64,000 bases of DNA, from NCBI GenBank assembly GCA_947479935.1, contig CANKBG010000007.1, positions 29,264 to 93,263 on the forward strand, given 5' to 3'. Positions 1 through 11,605 of the stretch are shown here, one piece after another; positions within the stretch are counted from its first letter, which is position 1, and each line of letters opens with the position of its first letter. The notes under the pieces are model-generated. The model was not told where the DNA came from. It worked only from the letters and a program-made list of their open reading frames with translations, and ran no database searches. Position numbers and translations under genes: made by a program. The DNA is from Comamonadaceae bacterium. GTDB taxonomy: Bacteria > Pseudomonadota > Gammaproteobacteria > Burkholderiales > Burkholderiaceae_C.

Positions 1-1917
1 TGGGCTTTTACCGCGCGCCTGTTCAATAAGTGCATCTTGAAACCAAGTACGCACATCTTGTTCCAGGCCAATGCCATGCATGAAGTTGTAAATGGCTTTT
101 TTCAAACCCAATCCCAAAAGGTCGTGGTCCACCCCTGAGGGGTCGATGAAGCCAATGTCATTCTTGCCAAAACTTACCGACGGTAATGGGATGAGTTCAA
201 TCCCATATTCTTCGGGGTTCAAGCCCACAGGTGAATGAACGGTGCAGGTAAACCGATGAAAAAAGCCGCTTTGAATGCAACCGTTTTCAAACAATTGACG
301 CACGTACTCCAGTGCATCCACAGTATCCTGCACGGTTTGTGTGGGAAAGCCATACATCAGGTAAGCATGAACCAAAATACCCGCCTCTGAAAAGCCTTTG
401 GTGACTTGTGCTACTTGTTCTACAGTCACCCCTTTTTTCATGAGTTTGAGTAGACGGTCGGAGGCCACTTCAAGTCCGCCCGACATGGCAATGCAGCCAC
501 TCTCAGCCAACAGCTCGGCCAACTCAGGTGTGAAGGTTTTTTCAAAACGAATGTTGCCCCACCACGAGATGTGCACATTGCGGCGAATGAGTTCTTCGGC
601 CAATGCTTTGAGAGCTTTGGGTGGCGCGGCTTCATCTACAAAGTGGAAACCTGTTTGCCCTGTTTCTTTCACAATTTGCTCAATGCGGTCGACCAACAAA
701 GTTGCAGACGCTGTTTCGTAGCGCGAGATGTAGTCGAGACTCACATCGCAGAAACTGCATTTTTTCCAATAGCAGCCATGAGCTACTGTGAGTTTGTTCC
801 AGCGACCATCACTCCACAGTCGGTGCATGGGATTAAGCATGTCTAGCAATGACAAATAGTCCTGCAATGGCAGGCCATCCCAAGTGGCGGTGCCCACTTC
901 TTCAAACGGTACATCGGGCTCAGACCAATTGATGAGTTGAACGCGTTGCGAGTTGGCGGTAAAGTCGCTATTTCCTGCTTCATCCGCCGATTTCCGAATG
1001 AAAGTTCTAACCAAGCGTGAAGCAGACCGCTTGCCTTCTAAATGTTCTAGCAAAGCCAGCAGTGGCCGCTCGCCTGAATCGAGGGTGACGAAATCGACGT
1101 AATCAAACACGCGAGGTTCTGTCAGTTCACGCAATTCGGTATTCACGAAGCCACCTCCCATCGCTATTTGAATGCTGGGATGGTGTTGCTTGACGCACTG
1201 CGCAATTCTGAAGGCTGCATAAACAGCGCCAGGGAAGGGCACAGAGAGCAGGACCAAGGTGGGTTGGTGTTGATCAATGGCCTGCAGCGTGAGAGCTTGT
1301 AATTTCTCATCCATCAAGGTAAGGGGTGCTGCAAGTGCTTCGGCCAAGGGCTCAAAGGTGGCTTGACTGCCAGCCAATGATTCGCCGTAGCGAACAAATT
1401 CAAACCGAGAGTCGACAGCATCGCGCAACACGTCGGCTAAATCGTTCAAATACAAAGTGGCCAAGTGGCGTGCGCGGTCTTGCTGGCCCAGCGCACCAAA
1501 TGCCCAAGACAAAGGATCGCCCGATTCGCTGTCGTCGTAAGCGTCCAGCGCTGCAAAGCGCGGGCCTTCGGGTAAGAACCCGCGACCCGCAATACGATGA
1601 CTTAATGTGCTGTCCTTGCCTTGTAAAAAAGCAATGGTGGGTTGGATGGTGTGAACGTAGCGCGCAAAGAAATCGAGAAAGAAATTAACGCTGGCACTGC
1701 GCTCAGCTTCTGGCAATCGCAACGCGCGAACCTTCACGTCCTCCAAGCCTTGTGTTGTCAACAAGCTTAAGACGAGTTTGAGTGCCAAATCTTCTTGAAC
1801 AGCAGAGACCCCACGAGAACGCAAAAAGCCCGTCAGGTAGGCCGTTGACGGGTAGGGGGTATTGAGTTGCGTCATCGGTGGAATGACGCTTAAGACGCGA
1901 ATAGGATATGGGTTCAT
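1..1917 (-). CDS. B12-binding-like radical SAM protein (3' part truncated by window start)
   Basis: Open minus-strand frame from ATG at 1917 (MNPYPIRVLSVIPPMTQLNTPYPS...) running off the window; contains CYWKKCSFCD (CxxxCxxC radical SAM motif). Not in the ORF track because it is truncated. Confidence 0.8.
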   Translation of the reverse strand, partial: MNPYPIRVLSVIPPMTQLNTPYPSTAYLTGFLRSRGVSAVQEDLALKLVLSLLTTQGLEDVKVRALRLPEAERSASVNFFLDFFARYVHTIQPTIAFLQGKDSTLSHRIAGRGFLPEGPRFAALDAYDDSESGDPLSWAFGALGQQDRARHLATLYLNDLADVLRDAVDSRFEFVRYGESLAGSQATFEPLAEALAAPLTLMDEKLQALTLQAIDQHQPTLVLLSVPFPGAVYAAFRIAQCVKQHHPSIQIAMGGGFVNTELRELTEPRVFDYVDFVTLDSGERPLLALLEHLEGKRSASRLVRTFIRKSADEAGNSDFTANSQRVQLINWSEPDVPFEEVGTATWDGLPLQDYLSLLDMLNPMHRLWSDGRWNKLTVAHGCYWKKCSFCDVSLDYISRYETASATLLVDRIEQIVKETGQTGFHFVDEAAPPKALKALAEELIRRNVHISWWGNIRFEKTFTPELAELLAESGCIAMSGGLEVASDRLLKLMKKGVTVEQVAQVTKGFSEAGILVHAYLMYGFPTQTVQDTVDALEYVRQLFENGCIQSGFFHRFTCTVHSPVGLNPEEYGIELIPLPSVSFGKNDIGFIDPSGVDHDLLGLGLKKAIYNFMHGIGLEQDVRTWFQDALIEQARGKSP

Positions 1918-1930
1918 TCAACCCCTGACT

Positions 1931-2416
1931 TTACAGCCACTTTTGCATGAATTGAGCTTGTCCTGCGGCCGCAGCGAGTTCGTATTGGGTAAATCCAAAG
2001 CGTTTGTAACTGGACAAGGCCGGTGCATTGCCACTCAGCACCTCTAGGGTGAGCTTGCAGCAGCCACGCAAGCGGGCGTAATCTTCTGCCGCTTTGAGCA
2101 GGGCTTGTCCAACGCCTTGGCCTCGATGGTCCGCCAAGACGGCAATGTCGTGCACGTTGAGCAGAGGTTTGGCCTTGAAGGTGGAATAGCCTTCAAAGCA
2201 GTTGATCAAGCCCACAGGTTTGTCTTCAAACCAAGCGATGAAACTGGCTGCACCTGCAATGCGGGCCATGTCTTTGCACAAGCGCGCTGCAGCTTCTGGG
2301 TTGAGTGCATCGCCACCGCCCATGGGGTCTTGAGCGTAGGCATCGAGCAAAAAAACCAGAGCTTGCGCATCTTGCGCATTCAAATAATCGACGCGCTTGA
2401 TTTGGAAAGCGCTCAT
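1931..2416 (-). CDS. GNAT family N-acetyltransferase
   Basis: 161 aa; [25 protein letters not shown] matches the GNAT acetyl-CoA binding motif. Confidence 0.88.
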   Translation of the reverse strand: MSAFQIKRVDYLNAQDAQALVFLLDAYAQDPMGGGDALNPEAAARLCKDMARIAGAASFIAWFEDKPVGLINCFEGYSTFKAKPLLNVHDIAVLADHRGQGVGQALLKAAEDYARLRGCCKLTLEVLSGNAPALSSYKRFGFTQYELAAAAGQAQFMQKWL

Positions 2417-5316
2417 GAAGCGTAGTCACTCATGGGGACGCAGCTACAGAACAAGTTGCGATCGCCATACACGTTGTCAACCCGGCCCACTTGTGGCCAA
2501 TACTTCACGCTGCTTAAGGGACGACCAGCTTGGGCTGCACCTACTTCGCGTGAATAGGGGCGGTTCCAATCAGCACCCATCAAACTGGCCGCGGTGTGCG
2601 GTGCATGTTTGAGTGGGTTGTTATCTTGCGGCCAAACACCGTTTTCAATGAGGCGCACTTCTTCGCGAATGGCAATCATGGCATCGATGAAACGGTCTAA
2701 CTCTTCAAGCGTTTCGCTTTCGGTGGGTTCCACCATGAGGGTGTTGACCACAGGGAAAGACAAAGTGGGTGCATGGAAACCATAGTCCATCAAGCGCTTG
2801 GCCACGTCTTCTGCCATCACGCCGCTGGTTTCTTTCAGGCCTCGCAAATCCAAAATGCACTCGTGGGCCACATGACCGGCTTTGCCATTCTCACCTGCGC
2901 TGGCATACAGCGTAGGGTAATGATCGGCCAAGCGATGACTGATGTAGTTGGCCGCCAAAATAGCCGCTTCGGTGGCGTGCTTCAAGCCTTCGGCGCCCAT
3001 CATGCGGCAGTACATCCAGCTGATGGGCAACACGGCCGCGTTGCCCAAAGGTGCCGCTGAAACGGCGCCCACGCCATTCACTTTCAAGCCACCTGTGGCG
3101 TGGCCTGGCAAATAGGGTACCAAGTCTGCCACCACACAAACGGGGCCCACGCCTGGGCCGCCGCCGCCATGAGGAATGCAGAAGGTTTTGTGCAGATTAA
3201 GGTGGCTCACATCGCCACCAAATTCGCCGGGGGCTGCCACACCCACCAAAGCATTCATGTTGGCACCGTCTACATACACGCGGCCGCCGTGTTGGTGAAC
3301 CAATTCACACAGTGCTTTCACTTGGGTTTCAAACACGCCATGTGTGCTGGGGTAGGTAATCATGGCTGCGGCCAAGTTGGCGCTGTGTTGTTCGCACTTG
3401 GCCTTCAGATCGGCCATGTCGACGTTGCCTTGCGCATCGCAAGCGGTGACCACCACTTGCATGCCCACCATTTGTGCGCTGGCGGGGTTGGTGCCGTGCG
3501 CACTGGAAGGAATGATGCAAATGTTGCGATGGCCTTGGCCCTTGGCTTCGTGAAATGCCTTGATGACCAAGAGGCCTGCGTATTCACCTTGAGAACCTGC
3601 GTTGGGTTGCAAGCTGATGCCTGCGTAGCCTGTGGCTTGGCACAACCACTCGCGCAGTTGCTCATCGAGCAGTGCATAGCCCTTGAGCTGATCGGCGGGA
3701 GCGAAGGGGTGCATGTTGGCAAACTCGGGCCAGGTGATGGGAATCATCTCGCTGGTGGCATTGAGCTTCATGGTGCAAGAGCCCAGCGGAATCATGCTTC
3801 TGTCAAGCGCCAAATCTTTGTCGCTCAATTGACGGATGTAACGCAGCATGCCAGTTTCGGAATGGTACCGATTGAACACGGGATGTGTGAGAAACGTGCT
3901 GGTACGGCGCAGGCCTGTTGGGATGAGAGTGTCGCGACCTTTTTCAAAAGGTGTCCATTCGGGCAGGGATTGACCGCCTTCTGCAAAGCTAGACCAGAGT
4001 GCTTCGATGTCGTCGCGCAATGTGGTTTCATCTAAAGAAACGCCAATGCTGTCGGCGCTTAATTTGCGTAAGTTCAAGCCTTTGAGTACAGCTTTTTGTA
4101 GGATGGCTTCGGTGCGTGCGCCGGTGCTAATTTGCAAAGTGTCAAAGGCGGATTTGTGTGCCAATTTGAAACCGAGTTGTTCCAAACCTTCTGCCAAAAT
4201 GGCAGTGAAACTGGCCACGCGTTGGGCAATGCGCTTCAAACCTACAGGGCCGTGATAGACCGCATACATGCTGGCCACCACCGCGGGCAAAACTTGCGCT
4301 GTGCAAATGTTGGAAGTTGCTTTTTCGCGGCGAATGTGTTGCTCGCGCGTTTGCAAAGCCAAGCGATACGCCGTGTTGCCATGCACGTCCACACTCACAC
4401 CCACCAAACGTCCTGGCATAGAACGTTTGTAATCATCACGACAAGCCAAGTAAGCCGCGTGAGGACCGCCAGCGCCCATGGGCATGCCAAAGCGCTGAGT
4501 TGTACCCACCACAATGTCAGCGTCCATTTCGCCAGGTGGCGTGAGCAGTGTCAATGCCAACAAATCAGCGGCCACAATGAACGCTGATTGAGCAGCATGT
4601 GCTTGTGCAATGACGTCTTTCAAATTGTGCGTCATGCCTGAAGTAGCGGGATATTGCGCCACCACTGCAAAGTAATCGTTTTGCTGCATGAGATCGGGGG
4701 CAAAGCCCACCAACACCTTCAAGCCTAAAGGCGCTGCACGCGTTTGAATGACTTCAATGGTTTGCGGATGGCAGTCACTGGCCACAATGATGTTGTTGCT
4801 TTTTGATTTAACCGAGCGCTTGGCCAAGGTCATGGCTTCTGCAGCAGCCGTGGCCTCGTCCAACATGGAGGCGTTGGCAATCGGCATGGCCGTTAAATCG
4901 CAAATCATGGTTTGAAAATTGACCAAAGCTTCCATGCGGCCTTGGCTGATCTCGGCTTGGTAAGGTGTGTAGGCGGTGTACCAAGCGGGGTTTTCCAAAA
5001 TATTCCGCAAAATCACGCCCGGCGTGTGCGTGCCGTAATAGCCTTGTCCAATGAAACTTTTGAGTATTTTGTTTTGTTGCGCCATGGCTTTGAGTTCTGC
5101 CAATGCACCTGCCTCGGTCACAGGCGCTGGCAGATTCATGGCCTGACTGCGTGCAATGGAGGTGGGCACGATGCTGTCAATGAGCGCACGGCGTGAAGCC
5201 AGGCCAATGACCGACAACATGTGTTTTTCATCTGCTTCACTGATACCAATGTGGCGTGCAATGAATTCACTCTCGTTTTCGAGAAGACTTAAAGGGGCGG
5301 CAGAGGACATCAACAT
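2413..5316 (-). CDS. gcvP: Aminomethyl-transferring glycine dehydrogenase (P protein)
   Basis: 967 aa full-length Gcv[23 protein letters not shown]-lysine region; next to gcvH and gcvT. Confidence 0.98.
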   Translation of the reverse strand: MLMSSAAPLSLLENESEFIARHIGISEADEKHMLSVIGLASRRALIDSIVPTSIARSQAMNLPAPVTEAGALAELKAMAQQNKILKSFIGQGYYGTHTPGVILRNILENPAWYTAYTPYQAEISQGRMEALVNFQTMICDLTAMPIANASMLDEATAAAEAMTLAKRSVKSKSNNIIVASDCHPQTIEVIQTRAAPLGLKVLVGFAPDLMQQNDYFAVVAQYPATSGMTHNLKDVIAQAHAAQSAFIVAADLLALTLLTPPGEMDADIVVGTTQRFGMPMGAGGPHAAYLACRDDYKRSMPGRLVGVSVDVHGNTAYRLALQTREQHIRREKATSNICTAQVLPAVVASMYAVYHGPVGLKRIAQRVASFTAILAEGLEQLGFKLAHKSAFDTLQISTGARTEAILQKAVLKGLNLRKLSADSIGVSLDETTLRDDIEALWSSFAEGGQSLPEWTPFEKGRDTLIPTGLRRTSTFLTHPVFNRYHSETGMLRYIRQLSDKDLALDRSMIPLGSCTMKLNATSEMIPITWPEFANMHPFAPADQLKGYALLDEQLREWLCQATGYAGISLQPNAGSQGEYAGLLVIKAFHEAKGQGHRNICIIPSSAHGTNPASAQMVGMQVVVTACDAQGNVDMADLKAKCEQHSANLAAAMITYPSTHGVFETQVKALCELVHQHGGRVYVDGANMNALVGVAAPGEFGGDVSHLNLHKTFCIPHGGGGPGVGPVCVVADLVPYLPGHATGGLKVNGVGAVSAAPLGNAAVLPISWMYCRMMGAEGLKHATEAAILAANYISHRLADHYPTLYASAGENGKAGHVAHECILDLRGLKETSGVMAEDVAKRLMDYGFHAPTLSFPVVNTLMVEPTESETLEELDRFIDAMIAIREEVRLIENGVWPQDNNPLKHAPHTAASLMGADWNRPYSREVGAAQAGRPLSSVKYWPQVGRVDNVYGDRNLFCSCVPMSDYAS

Positions 5317-5365
5317 AGGGGGCCTTCAAACTTAATGTTCGATCAACAGAAATTGAGCAGAGGTT

Positions 5366-5737
5366 TTAATGCGCAGCAGAAAATGCTGTGTAGGCTGTTT
5401 CGTCCAACAACGCATTCACCTGCGATGCATCAGATAACTTCACCTTGAAGAACCAACCCGCGCCCAATGGATCGGTGTTGGCCAAGGAAGGATTGTCACG
5501 CAGTGCTTCATTCACTTCCGTAATTTCACCGCTGATGGGCATGTATACATCGGCAGCCGCCTTCACAGACTCCACCACACCCGCCACAGCCTTTTGTTCA
5601 AAGCTACTTCCAACTTCAGGCAATTCAACAAATACCACATCCCCCAACGCATCTTGTGCGTGGTGCGTAATGCCCACCGTGGCCACATCGCCATTCACCA
5701 AAATCCATTCATGCTCTTCCGTGTACTTCAAACTCAT
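5366..5737 (-). CDS. gcvH: Glycine cleavage system H protein
   Basis: 123 aa; lipoylation region [22 protein letters not shown]. Confidence 0.98.
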   Translation of the reverse strand: MSLKYTEEHEWILVNGDVATVGITHHAQDALGDVVFVELPEVGSSFEQKAVAGVVESVKAAADVYMPISGEITEVNEALRDNPSLANTDPLGAGWFFKVKLSDASQVNALLDETAYTAFSAAH

Positions 5738-5773
5738 TTCTCACTCCTTGTTTAATTTGGGTCAGTTAATTTT

Positions 5774-5802
5774 TTAATTGGGGTCAGATCACAATTAATT
5801 TT
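5774..5802. repeat. 29-nt copy of the core of the dnaE/tolA inverted repeat
   Basis: ttaattggggtcagatcacaattaatttt is identical to 28861-28889; preceded by a degenerate partial copy (ttaatttgggtcagttaatttttt). Confidence 0.85.
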
Positions 5803-5817
5803 AAAAATCTTCGTGTT

Positions 5818-6945
5818 TCAGCCGCGGTAATAACGATTGGGCACAAACGGCATGGCGCTCACGGTCATCGGCACAGCCTTGCCGCGCACCATCGCGTTGA
5901 CCACAGTTCCTAAGCCTGCGCTTGCCACATCGACATAGCCCATAGCCACAGGCACGTTGGCGGTGGGGCCAAGCAAGCCGCTAGAAACTTCGCCAATTTT
6001 GGCGCCCTGAATGTTCTGCAATTCAACATGCTCACGCACGGGCACACGCTCCTGCGCAATGAGCCCCACACGCTTTCGTGTGAGGGCGCGGGTGCCATCT
6101 ATTTGGCCCAACACAATGTCGGCGCCAGGAAAACCACCTGCGCGTGCGCCACCTGTGCGGCGAACTTTTTGAATGGCCCAATTGAGGCTGGCTTCAATGG
6201 GCGTGGTGCTGGTGTCAATGTCGTTGCCATACAAACACAAGCCAGCTTCAAGTCGCAAAGAGTTGCGAGCGCCTAAACCAATCGGCTTGATCTCTGATTG
6301 CGATAACAAAGCGCGCGCAAAATGGTCGGCATGATCGTTGTGAACGGAAATTTCAAAACCATCTTCACCGGTGTAGCCAGATCGCGTAATGAACAAATCA
6401 GCACCTTGCCACGCAAATGATGCGCCCGTCATAAAGACCCCTTTTTCAACGTCAGGCACCATGCGCGATAAAGCATCGACAGCCTTGGGGCCTTGCAAAG
6501 CCAAGAGCGAACGCTCGGGCATGGGAATCACTTGGCATTGGGAACCTATGCGCGCTTGAATGTGAGCGATGTCGTTCACTTTGCAAGCACCATTCACAAT
6601 GACAAAAATATCGGTACCGCGATTGACAAACATCAAATCGTCAATGATGGTACCTTCGTCTGTGAGTAGCAATCCATATCGCTGTTTGCCCACGGGTAAA
6701 TCGATCACATCAACAGGCATGAGGGATTCAAACGCTGCTGCAGCACCAGGCCCCACCAAGCGCAACTGGCCCATGTGAGACACATCAAACAACCCAGCCT
6801 CAGAGCGCGTGTGGTGGTGTTCGGCCATCAAGCCCATAGGGTATTGCACGGGCATGCTGTAGCCAGCGAAGGGCACCATGCGTGCGCCCAATTCGAGGTG
6901 CAAACCATTGAGGGGGGTATTGAGCAATGAGGTATCAGCGGACAA
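5818..6945 (-). CDS. gcvT: Aminomethyltransferase (T protein)
   Basis: GcvT family; TTG start at 6945 preferred (LSADTSLLNTPLNGLHLELGARMVPFAGYSMP) with GGAGAA upstream; the longer ORF start at 6987 approaches the riboswitch. Confidence 0.95.
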   Translation of the reverse strand: MSADTSLLNTPLNGLHLELGARMVPFAGYSMPVQYPMGLMAEHHHTRSEAGLFDVSHMGQLRLVGPGAAAAFESLMPVDVIDLPVGKQRYGLLLTDEGTIIDDLMFVNRGTDIFVIVNGACKVNDIAHIQARIGSQCQVIPMPERSLLALQGPKAVDALSRMVPDVEKGVFMTGASFAWQGADLFITRSGYTGEDGFEISVHNDHADHFARALLSQSEIKPIGLGARNSLRLEAGLCLYGNDIDTSTTPIEASLNWAIQKVRRTGGARAGGFPGADIVLGQIDGTRALTRKRVGLIAQERVPVREHVELQNIQGAKIGEVSSGLLGPTANVPVAMGYVDVASAGLGTVVNAMVRGKAVPMTVSAMPFVPNRYYRG

Positions 6946-6989
6946 ATAAATTCTCCAAGGGCAATGTAAAACCATGACCGAAGTCATGG

Positions 6990-7233
6990 GTTGCCCTCGC
7001 TGTCCGCTTTACCTGAGCGATTCGCCGGTTGGGCCCTTCAAACAGAAAGTCCCAATGCGGGTTGCGCCTTCGGTGGAGGGTACGACCGGATGGTCCGCCC
7101 TCTCTCTCCAGTGAGGAAGCGCTCATGGCCAAACCATGAACGTTTGTCAGTCCTTTGTACCTGAGCGTTCAGAAACACATTGGTTTCCTGCGCCTTCGGT
7201 GGCGGTCTTTCAAAGACCGCGCTCTCCTGACGT
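6990..7233 (-). promoter_or_regulatory. Tandem glycine riboswitch (two aptamers) upstream of gcvT
   Basis: On the minus strand two units of ggagag...ccaccgaaggcgca...ctcaggt(a)caaaggac / cgctcaggtaaagcggacag, characteristic of gcvT riboswitch aptamers. Confidence 0.93.
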
Positions 7234-7272
7234 TGAAATTATAAACAGGTCTTTAAGGCCTGCACGCATTTT

Positions 7273-8982
7273 TTACATGCCCGCGTAATTAGGACCCCCG
7301 CCGCCTTCTGGTGTGACCCAGACAATGTTTTGGGTGGGGTCTTTGATGTCACAGGTTTTGCAATGCACGCAATTTTGGGCGTTGATTTGCAATCGATCGG
7401 ATTGGTCTTCGTTTTTCACATATTCGTACACGCCAGCAGGGCAGTAGCGCGCTTCGGGCCCAGCAAATTTGGCCAAATTCACACCCACAGGAACACTGGC
7501 ATCCTTCAAGGTGAGGTGAGCGGGTTGGTTTTCTTCATGGTTGGTGTTGCTGATGAACACGCTGGACAAGCGGTCAAAAGTGAGCTTGCCATCTGGCTTG
7601 GGATATTGAATAGGCGTGCACTCAGCCGCAGGCTTTAAATAAGTGTGGTCGGCCGCTGTTCGGCGAATGGTCCATGGCACATGGCCGCGCAACAAGAACT
7701 GCTCAACACCAGTCATGAGGGTGCCCACAGTGCGACCCTTTTTGAACCATTGCTTGAAGTTACGAGCTTTGTTCAACTCGGTGTACAACCAACTGCTTTC
7801 GAAGGCCTCGGGGTAGGCGGTGAGTTCGTCGTGTTGACGGCCCGCTTGCAATGCATCGTAAGCCGCTTCAGCCGCCAACATACCCGTTTTAATGGCGGCA
7901 TGACTGCCTTTGATGCGGCTGGCATTGAGATAGCCAGCTTCGCATCCAATGAGGGCGCCGCCAGGAAATACTGTTTTGGGCAATGACAAAATGCCGCCAG
8001 CCGTGATGGCGCGCGCACCATAAGAAATGCGTTTGGCCGGTGCAATACCTTTGGCTTCGTCGCCCTCAAAGTACCAGCGGATGTTGGGGTGAGTTTTAAA
8101 GCGTTGGAATTCTTCGAAGGGACTGAGCCATGGGTTGGTGTAGTCGAGGCCCACCACAAAACCCACCACCACTTTGTTGCCTTCCATGTGATACAGGAAA
8201 GAGCCGCCGTAGGTCATTTCATCTAAAGGCCAGCCAGCACTGTGCAAAGCCAAGCCAGCTTTGTGACGGGCAGGGTCGATTTCCCACAATTCTTTGATGC
8301 CAATGCCGTAGCTTTGAGGATCTTTGCCTTCGTCTAGCTTGAAGCGAGAAATGACTTGCTTGCCCAAGTGGCCGCGCGCACCTTCTGCAAATACGGTGTA
8401 TTTGGCGTGCAGTTCCATGCCCAGTTGAAAGTTGTCTGTGGGCTTGCCGTCTTTGCCGATACCCAGGTTGCCAGTGGCCACACCTTTGACGGCGCCATTT
8501 TCGTTGTACAAAACTTCAGCGGCTGTAAAGCCTGGAAAAATTTCAACGCCCAAAGCCTCAGCTTGTTCACCTAACCAACGCGTGAAGTTGCCTAAGCTGA
8601 TGATGTAGTTGCCATCGTTGTGAAAGCAGGGGGGCAATGAGAAGTTGGGCACGCGTGTTGCGCCCTTCTCGGTGGTCATCAAGAAAATATCTTCTGTGAC
8701 GGGTTGATTCAGTGGTGCACCCATTGCTTTCCAATTTGGAAAGAGCTCAGTCAAAGCAATAGGATCCATGATGGCGCCAGACAAAATGTGTGCGCCAGGT
8801 TCTGAGCCTTTTTCCAAAACCACCACAGAAACGTCATTGCCTTTTTCTTGAGCCAACTGCTTCAAGCGAATGGCCGCGGACAAACCTGCAGGACCCCCGC
8901 CCACCACGACCACGTCGTATTCCATGGATTCACGGGGGCCGTGTGCGTTCAAAATCTCTTCGGGTGTCATTGGGAGACTCAC
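7273..8982 (-). CDS. Electron transfer flavoprotein-ubiquinone oxidoreductase
   Basis: 569 aa; N-terminal FAD motif VVVGGGPAGLSAAIRL; C-terminal CPAGVYEY...INAQNCVHCKTCDIKDPTQNIVWVTPEGGGGPNY. Confidence 0.96.
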   Translation of the reverse strand: MSLPMTPEEILNAHGPRESMEYDVVVVGGGPAGLSAAIRLKQLAQEKGNDVSVVVLEKGSEPGAHILSGAIMDPIALTELFPNWKAMGAPLNQPVTEDIFLMTTEKGATRVPNFSLPPCFHNDGNYIISLGNFTRWLGEQAEALGVEIFPGFTAAEVLYNENGAVKGVATGNLGIGKDGKPTDNFQLGMELHAKYTVFAEGARGHLGKQVISRFKLDEGKDPQSYGIGIKELWEIDPARHKAGLALHSAGWPLDEMTYGGSFLYHMEGNKVVVGFVVGLDYTNPWLSPFEEFQRFKTHPNIRWYFEGDEAKGIAPAKRISYGARAITAGGILSLPKTVFPGGALIGCEAGYLNASRIKGSHAAIKTGMLAAEAAYDALQAGRQHDELTAYPEAFESSWLYTELNKARNFKQWFKKGRTVGTLMTGVEQFLLRGHVPWTIRRTAADHTYLKPAAECTPIQYPKPDGKLTFDRLSSVFISNTNHEENQPAHLTLKDASVPVGVNLAKFAGPEARYCPAGVYEYVKNEDQSDRLQINAQNCVHCKTCDIKDPTQNIVWVTPEGGGGPNYAGM

Positions 8983-9112
8983 ATTAAGTTAGGGGTCGAA
9001 TGGCCAAATGTCGGCAGGGTGACTCATTTTAAACTCGGAACAGGCAGAATCTACTTACAAGCAGGTGGTGAATTCACATCCATTCTTTGCTATAAATCAG
9101 AGACAAAGTCAT

Positions 9113-9535
9113 ATGAAATTTGAAATACCTGAAATCAAGAAAAAAGTTAACGAAATGATTATCCCCATTCGCTGGGGCGACATGGATGCCATGAAGCATG
9201 TGAATAACACCGTTTATTTTCGATATTTAGAAACGGTGCGCATCGATTATTTTCAATCAATTGGCTGCGAACCTAATCCGCAAGGTCAAGGGCCGGTCAT
9301 CGTCAATGCGTTCTGTAATTTTTACAAACAACTGGAATACCCTGGCAATGTGTTGGCCAAAATGTATGTGAGCGACCCCGCCCGTACTACTTTTGAAAGC
9401 TGGTGCACCTTGGAGTTGGTGAATGAGCCAGGTGTGATTTACGCGGCCGGCGGTGCTACCACCATTTGGGTTGATTTCCCACTTCAAAAAGCAGTGTCGC
9501 TGCCCGATCGAATTAGAGCGATGGTCACACCCTGA
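9113..9535 (+). CDS. Acyl-CoA thioesterase (4HBT hotdog family)
   Basis: IPIRWGDMDAMKHVNNTVYFRYLETVRIDYF hotdog thioesterase motif; start likely MKFEIPEIKKK. Confidence 0.88.
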   Translation: MKFEIPEIKKKVNEMIIPIRWGDMDAMKHVNNTVYFRYLETVRIDYFQSIGCEPNPQGQGPVIVNAFCNFYKQLEYPGNVLAKMYVSDPARTTFESWCTLELVNEPGVIYAAGGATTIWVDFPLQKAVSLPDRIRAMVTP

Positions 9536-9559
9536 ATGATTTGAAATGAGTTGATCCCA

Positions 9560-10174
9560 TTACTTTTGCTTGGGTACTCTGCCCATTAAATAAAACTCCG
9601 GGTTGGGCATCATGCCGCTGAAACTGGCCATTCGGTTGGACAGTCCAAAGAACGCCGTAATGGCCGCAATGTCCCAAATGTCTTCATCGTCAAAGCCATG
9701 CGCATGCAGATGCGCAAAGTCGGCATCCTCAATTTGGTCGCTGTGCAAACAAACTTTCATGGCGAAATCGAGCATGGCGCGTTGCTTGTCTGAAATGTCT
9801 GCCTTGCGGTAGTTCACTGCTACCTGATCAGCCACCAAGGGTTTCTTTTCGTAAATTCTCAAAATAGCGCCATGCGCCACAACACAGTACAAACAGTTGT
9901 TGGCAGCACTGGTTGTGGTCACAATCATTTCCCGATCGCCTTTGGTGAGGTGGCTGGTGCGGCCCACCGATTCAGGCACCATCAGGGCATCGTGATAGGC
10001 AAAAAAAGCACGCCATTCGGCCGGTCTTCGCGCAAAAGCCAAAAACACTTGCGGTACAAACCCTGCCTTTTCTTGGACTTCCAAAATTTTGGCACGGATG
10101 TCTTCGGGCACATCTTTCAGCTCTGGCACAGGATACCGCTGTGTTTTTCCGCTATTTGAGGAGGGGCCGGTCAT
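9560..10174 (-). CDS. Peroxidase-related / AhpD-like carboxymuconolactone decarboxylase-family protein
   Basis: REMIVTTTSAANNCLYCVVAHGAILR (CxxC...H AhpD-type active site). Confidence 0.85.
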   Translation of the reverse strand: MTGPSSNSGKTQRYPVPELKDVPEDIRAKILEVQEKAGFVPQVFLAFARRPAEWRAFFAYHDALMVPESVGRTSHLTKGDREMIVTTTSAANNCLYCVVAHGAILRIYEKKPLVADQVAVNYRKADISDKQRAMLDFAMKVCLHSDQIEDADFAHLHAHGFDDEDIWDIAAITAFFGLSNRMASFSGMMPNPEFYLMGRVPKQK

Positions 10175-10253
10175 GGATTTCCTTGTCAGTTCCCTGATTC
10201 TAATCACCTATTACACTACACACTTTGAAGATTTCCCCTCTTAGGAGAGCCCT

Positions 10254-10961
10254 GTGAATAAGATATTCCCTTCTGCTGCCGAGGCGCTGAAAGGCGTCGT
10301 GTCAGATGGCCAATTGCTGGCCGTGGGTGGCTTTGGCCTCTGCGGTATTCCCGAAGCTTTGATCGAAGCCCTGCGCGATTCTGGCGTGAAAAATCTCACC
10401 GCCATCTCCAATAACGCGGGTGTCGATGGCTTTGGTTTGGGCAAGCTGCTCGAAACACGTCAGATCAAAAAAATGATCTCCTCCTATGTTGGCGAAAACA
10501 AAGAGTTTGAGCGTCAGTTCTTGGCAGGCGAGCTTGAGTTGGAATTCACGCCACAAGGCACCTTGGCCGAAAAGCTGCGCGCTGGCGGTGCGGGCATCCC
10601 AGCCTTCTTTACCAAAACGGGTGTGGGCACCGTGGTGGCCGATGGCAAAGAATTGCGTGATTTCGATGGCGAAACTTACGTCATGGAACGCTCCTTGGTG
10701 CCTGATGTGTCGTTGGTGAAAGCCTGGCGTGCAGACAAATCGGGCAACTTGCAATTCCGTTTAACGGCTCGCAACTTCAACCCCGCTGTGGCCATGGCTG
10801 GCAAGCTGTGCATTGTGGAAGTAGAAGAGATTGTGGAAACAGGTGACATGATCCCTGACCATATTCACTTGCCCGGTATTTACGTCCACCGATTGGTTCT
10901 CAACAAGCACCCTGAAAAGCGCATTGAGAAACGCACCATCACTGAGAAAGCAGGAGTCTAA
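10254..10961 (+). CDS. 3-oxoacid CoA-transferase subunit A
   Basis: [16 protein letters not shown]; paired with subunit B. Confidence 0.93.
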   Translation: MNKIFPSAAEALKGVVSDGQLLAVGGFGLCGIPEALIEALRDSGVKNLTAISNNAGVDGFGLGKLLETRQIKKMISSYVGENKEFERQFLAGELELEFTPQGTLAEKLRAGGAGIPAFFTKTGVGTVVADGKELRDFDGETYVMERSLVPDVSLVKAWRADKSGNLQFRLTARNFNPAVAMAGKLCIVEVEEIVETGDMIPDHIHLPGIYVHRLVLNKHPEKRIEKRTITEKAGV

Positions 10962-10963
10962 GC

Positions 10964-11605
10964 ATGAGCTGGAGTCAAGACCAAATGGCGGCTCGTGCCG
11001 CACACGAACTGCAAGACGGCTTCTATGTCAATCTGGGCATTGGCATTCCCACCTTGGTGGCCAACCATGTGCCCAGCAACATTGAAGTGTGGCTGCAATC
11101 TGAAAACGGCATGTTGGGCATTGGCCCGTTTCCCACTGAAGATGAGGTCGATGCCGACCTGATCAATGCGGGCAAGCAAACCGTGACCACCATCAAGGGC
11201 ACCTCTATTTTTGGCAGTCACGACAGCTTTGCCATGATTCGCGGCGGCAAAATCAATCTGTCCATCTTGGGTGCCATGCAAGTGAGCGAGAAGGGTGACC
11301 TGGCCAACTGGATGATTCCAGGCAAGATGGTCAAGGGCATGGGCGGCGCCATGGATTTGGTGGCTGGTGTCAAGCGCGTGATTATTTTGATGGAACATGT
11401 GGCCAAGAAAAAAGATGGCACTGAAGATTTAAAAATCTTGAACCAATGCACTTTGCCATTAACCGGCGTGGGTGTGGTCGATCGCATCATCACCGACTTG
11501 GCCGTGATGGATGTGGTGCCTGAAGGACTCAAAGTGCTTGAGATGGCGCCTGGCGTCACACAAGAATTTTTGCAAAGTAAAACAGGCTGTCATCTGATCT
11601 TCTAA
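10964..11605 (+). CDS. 3-oxoacid CoA-transferase subunit B
   Basis: [19 protein letters not shown]...[12 protein letters not shown], active-site SENG. Confidence 0.94.
   Translation: MSWSQDQMAARAAHELQDGFYVNLGIGIPTLVANHVPSNIEVWLQSENGMLGIGPFPTEDEVDADLINAGKQTVTTIKGTSIFGSHDSFAMIRGGKINLSILGAMQVSEKGDLANWMIPGKMVKGMGGAMDLVAGVKRVIILMEHVAKKKDGTEDLKILNQCTLPLTGVGVVDRIITDLAVMDVVPEGLKVLEMAPGVTQEFLQSKTGCHLIF

Noticed and set aside
3100-4035. 311-aa + strand ORF
   Set aside because: Antisense shadow of gcvP; no family signal and compositionally typical of reverse-frame reading.
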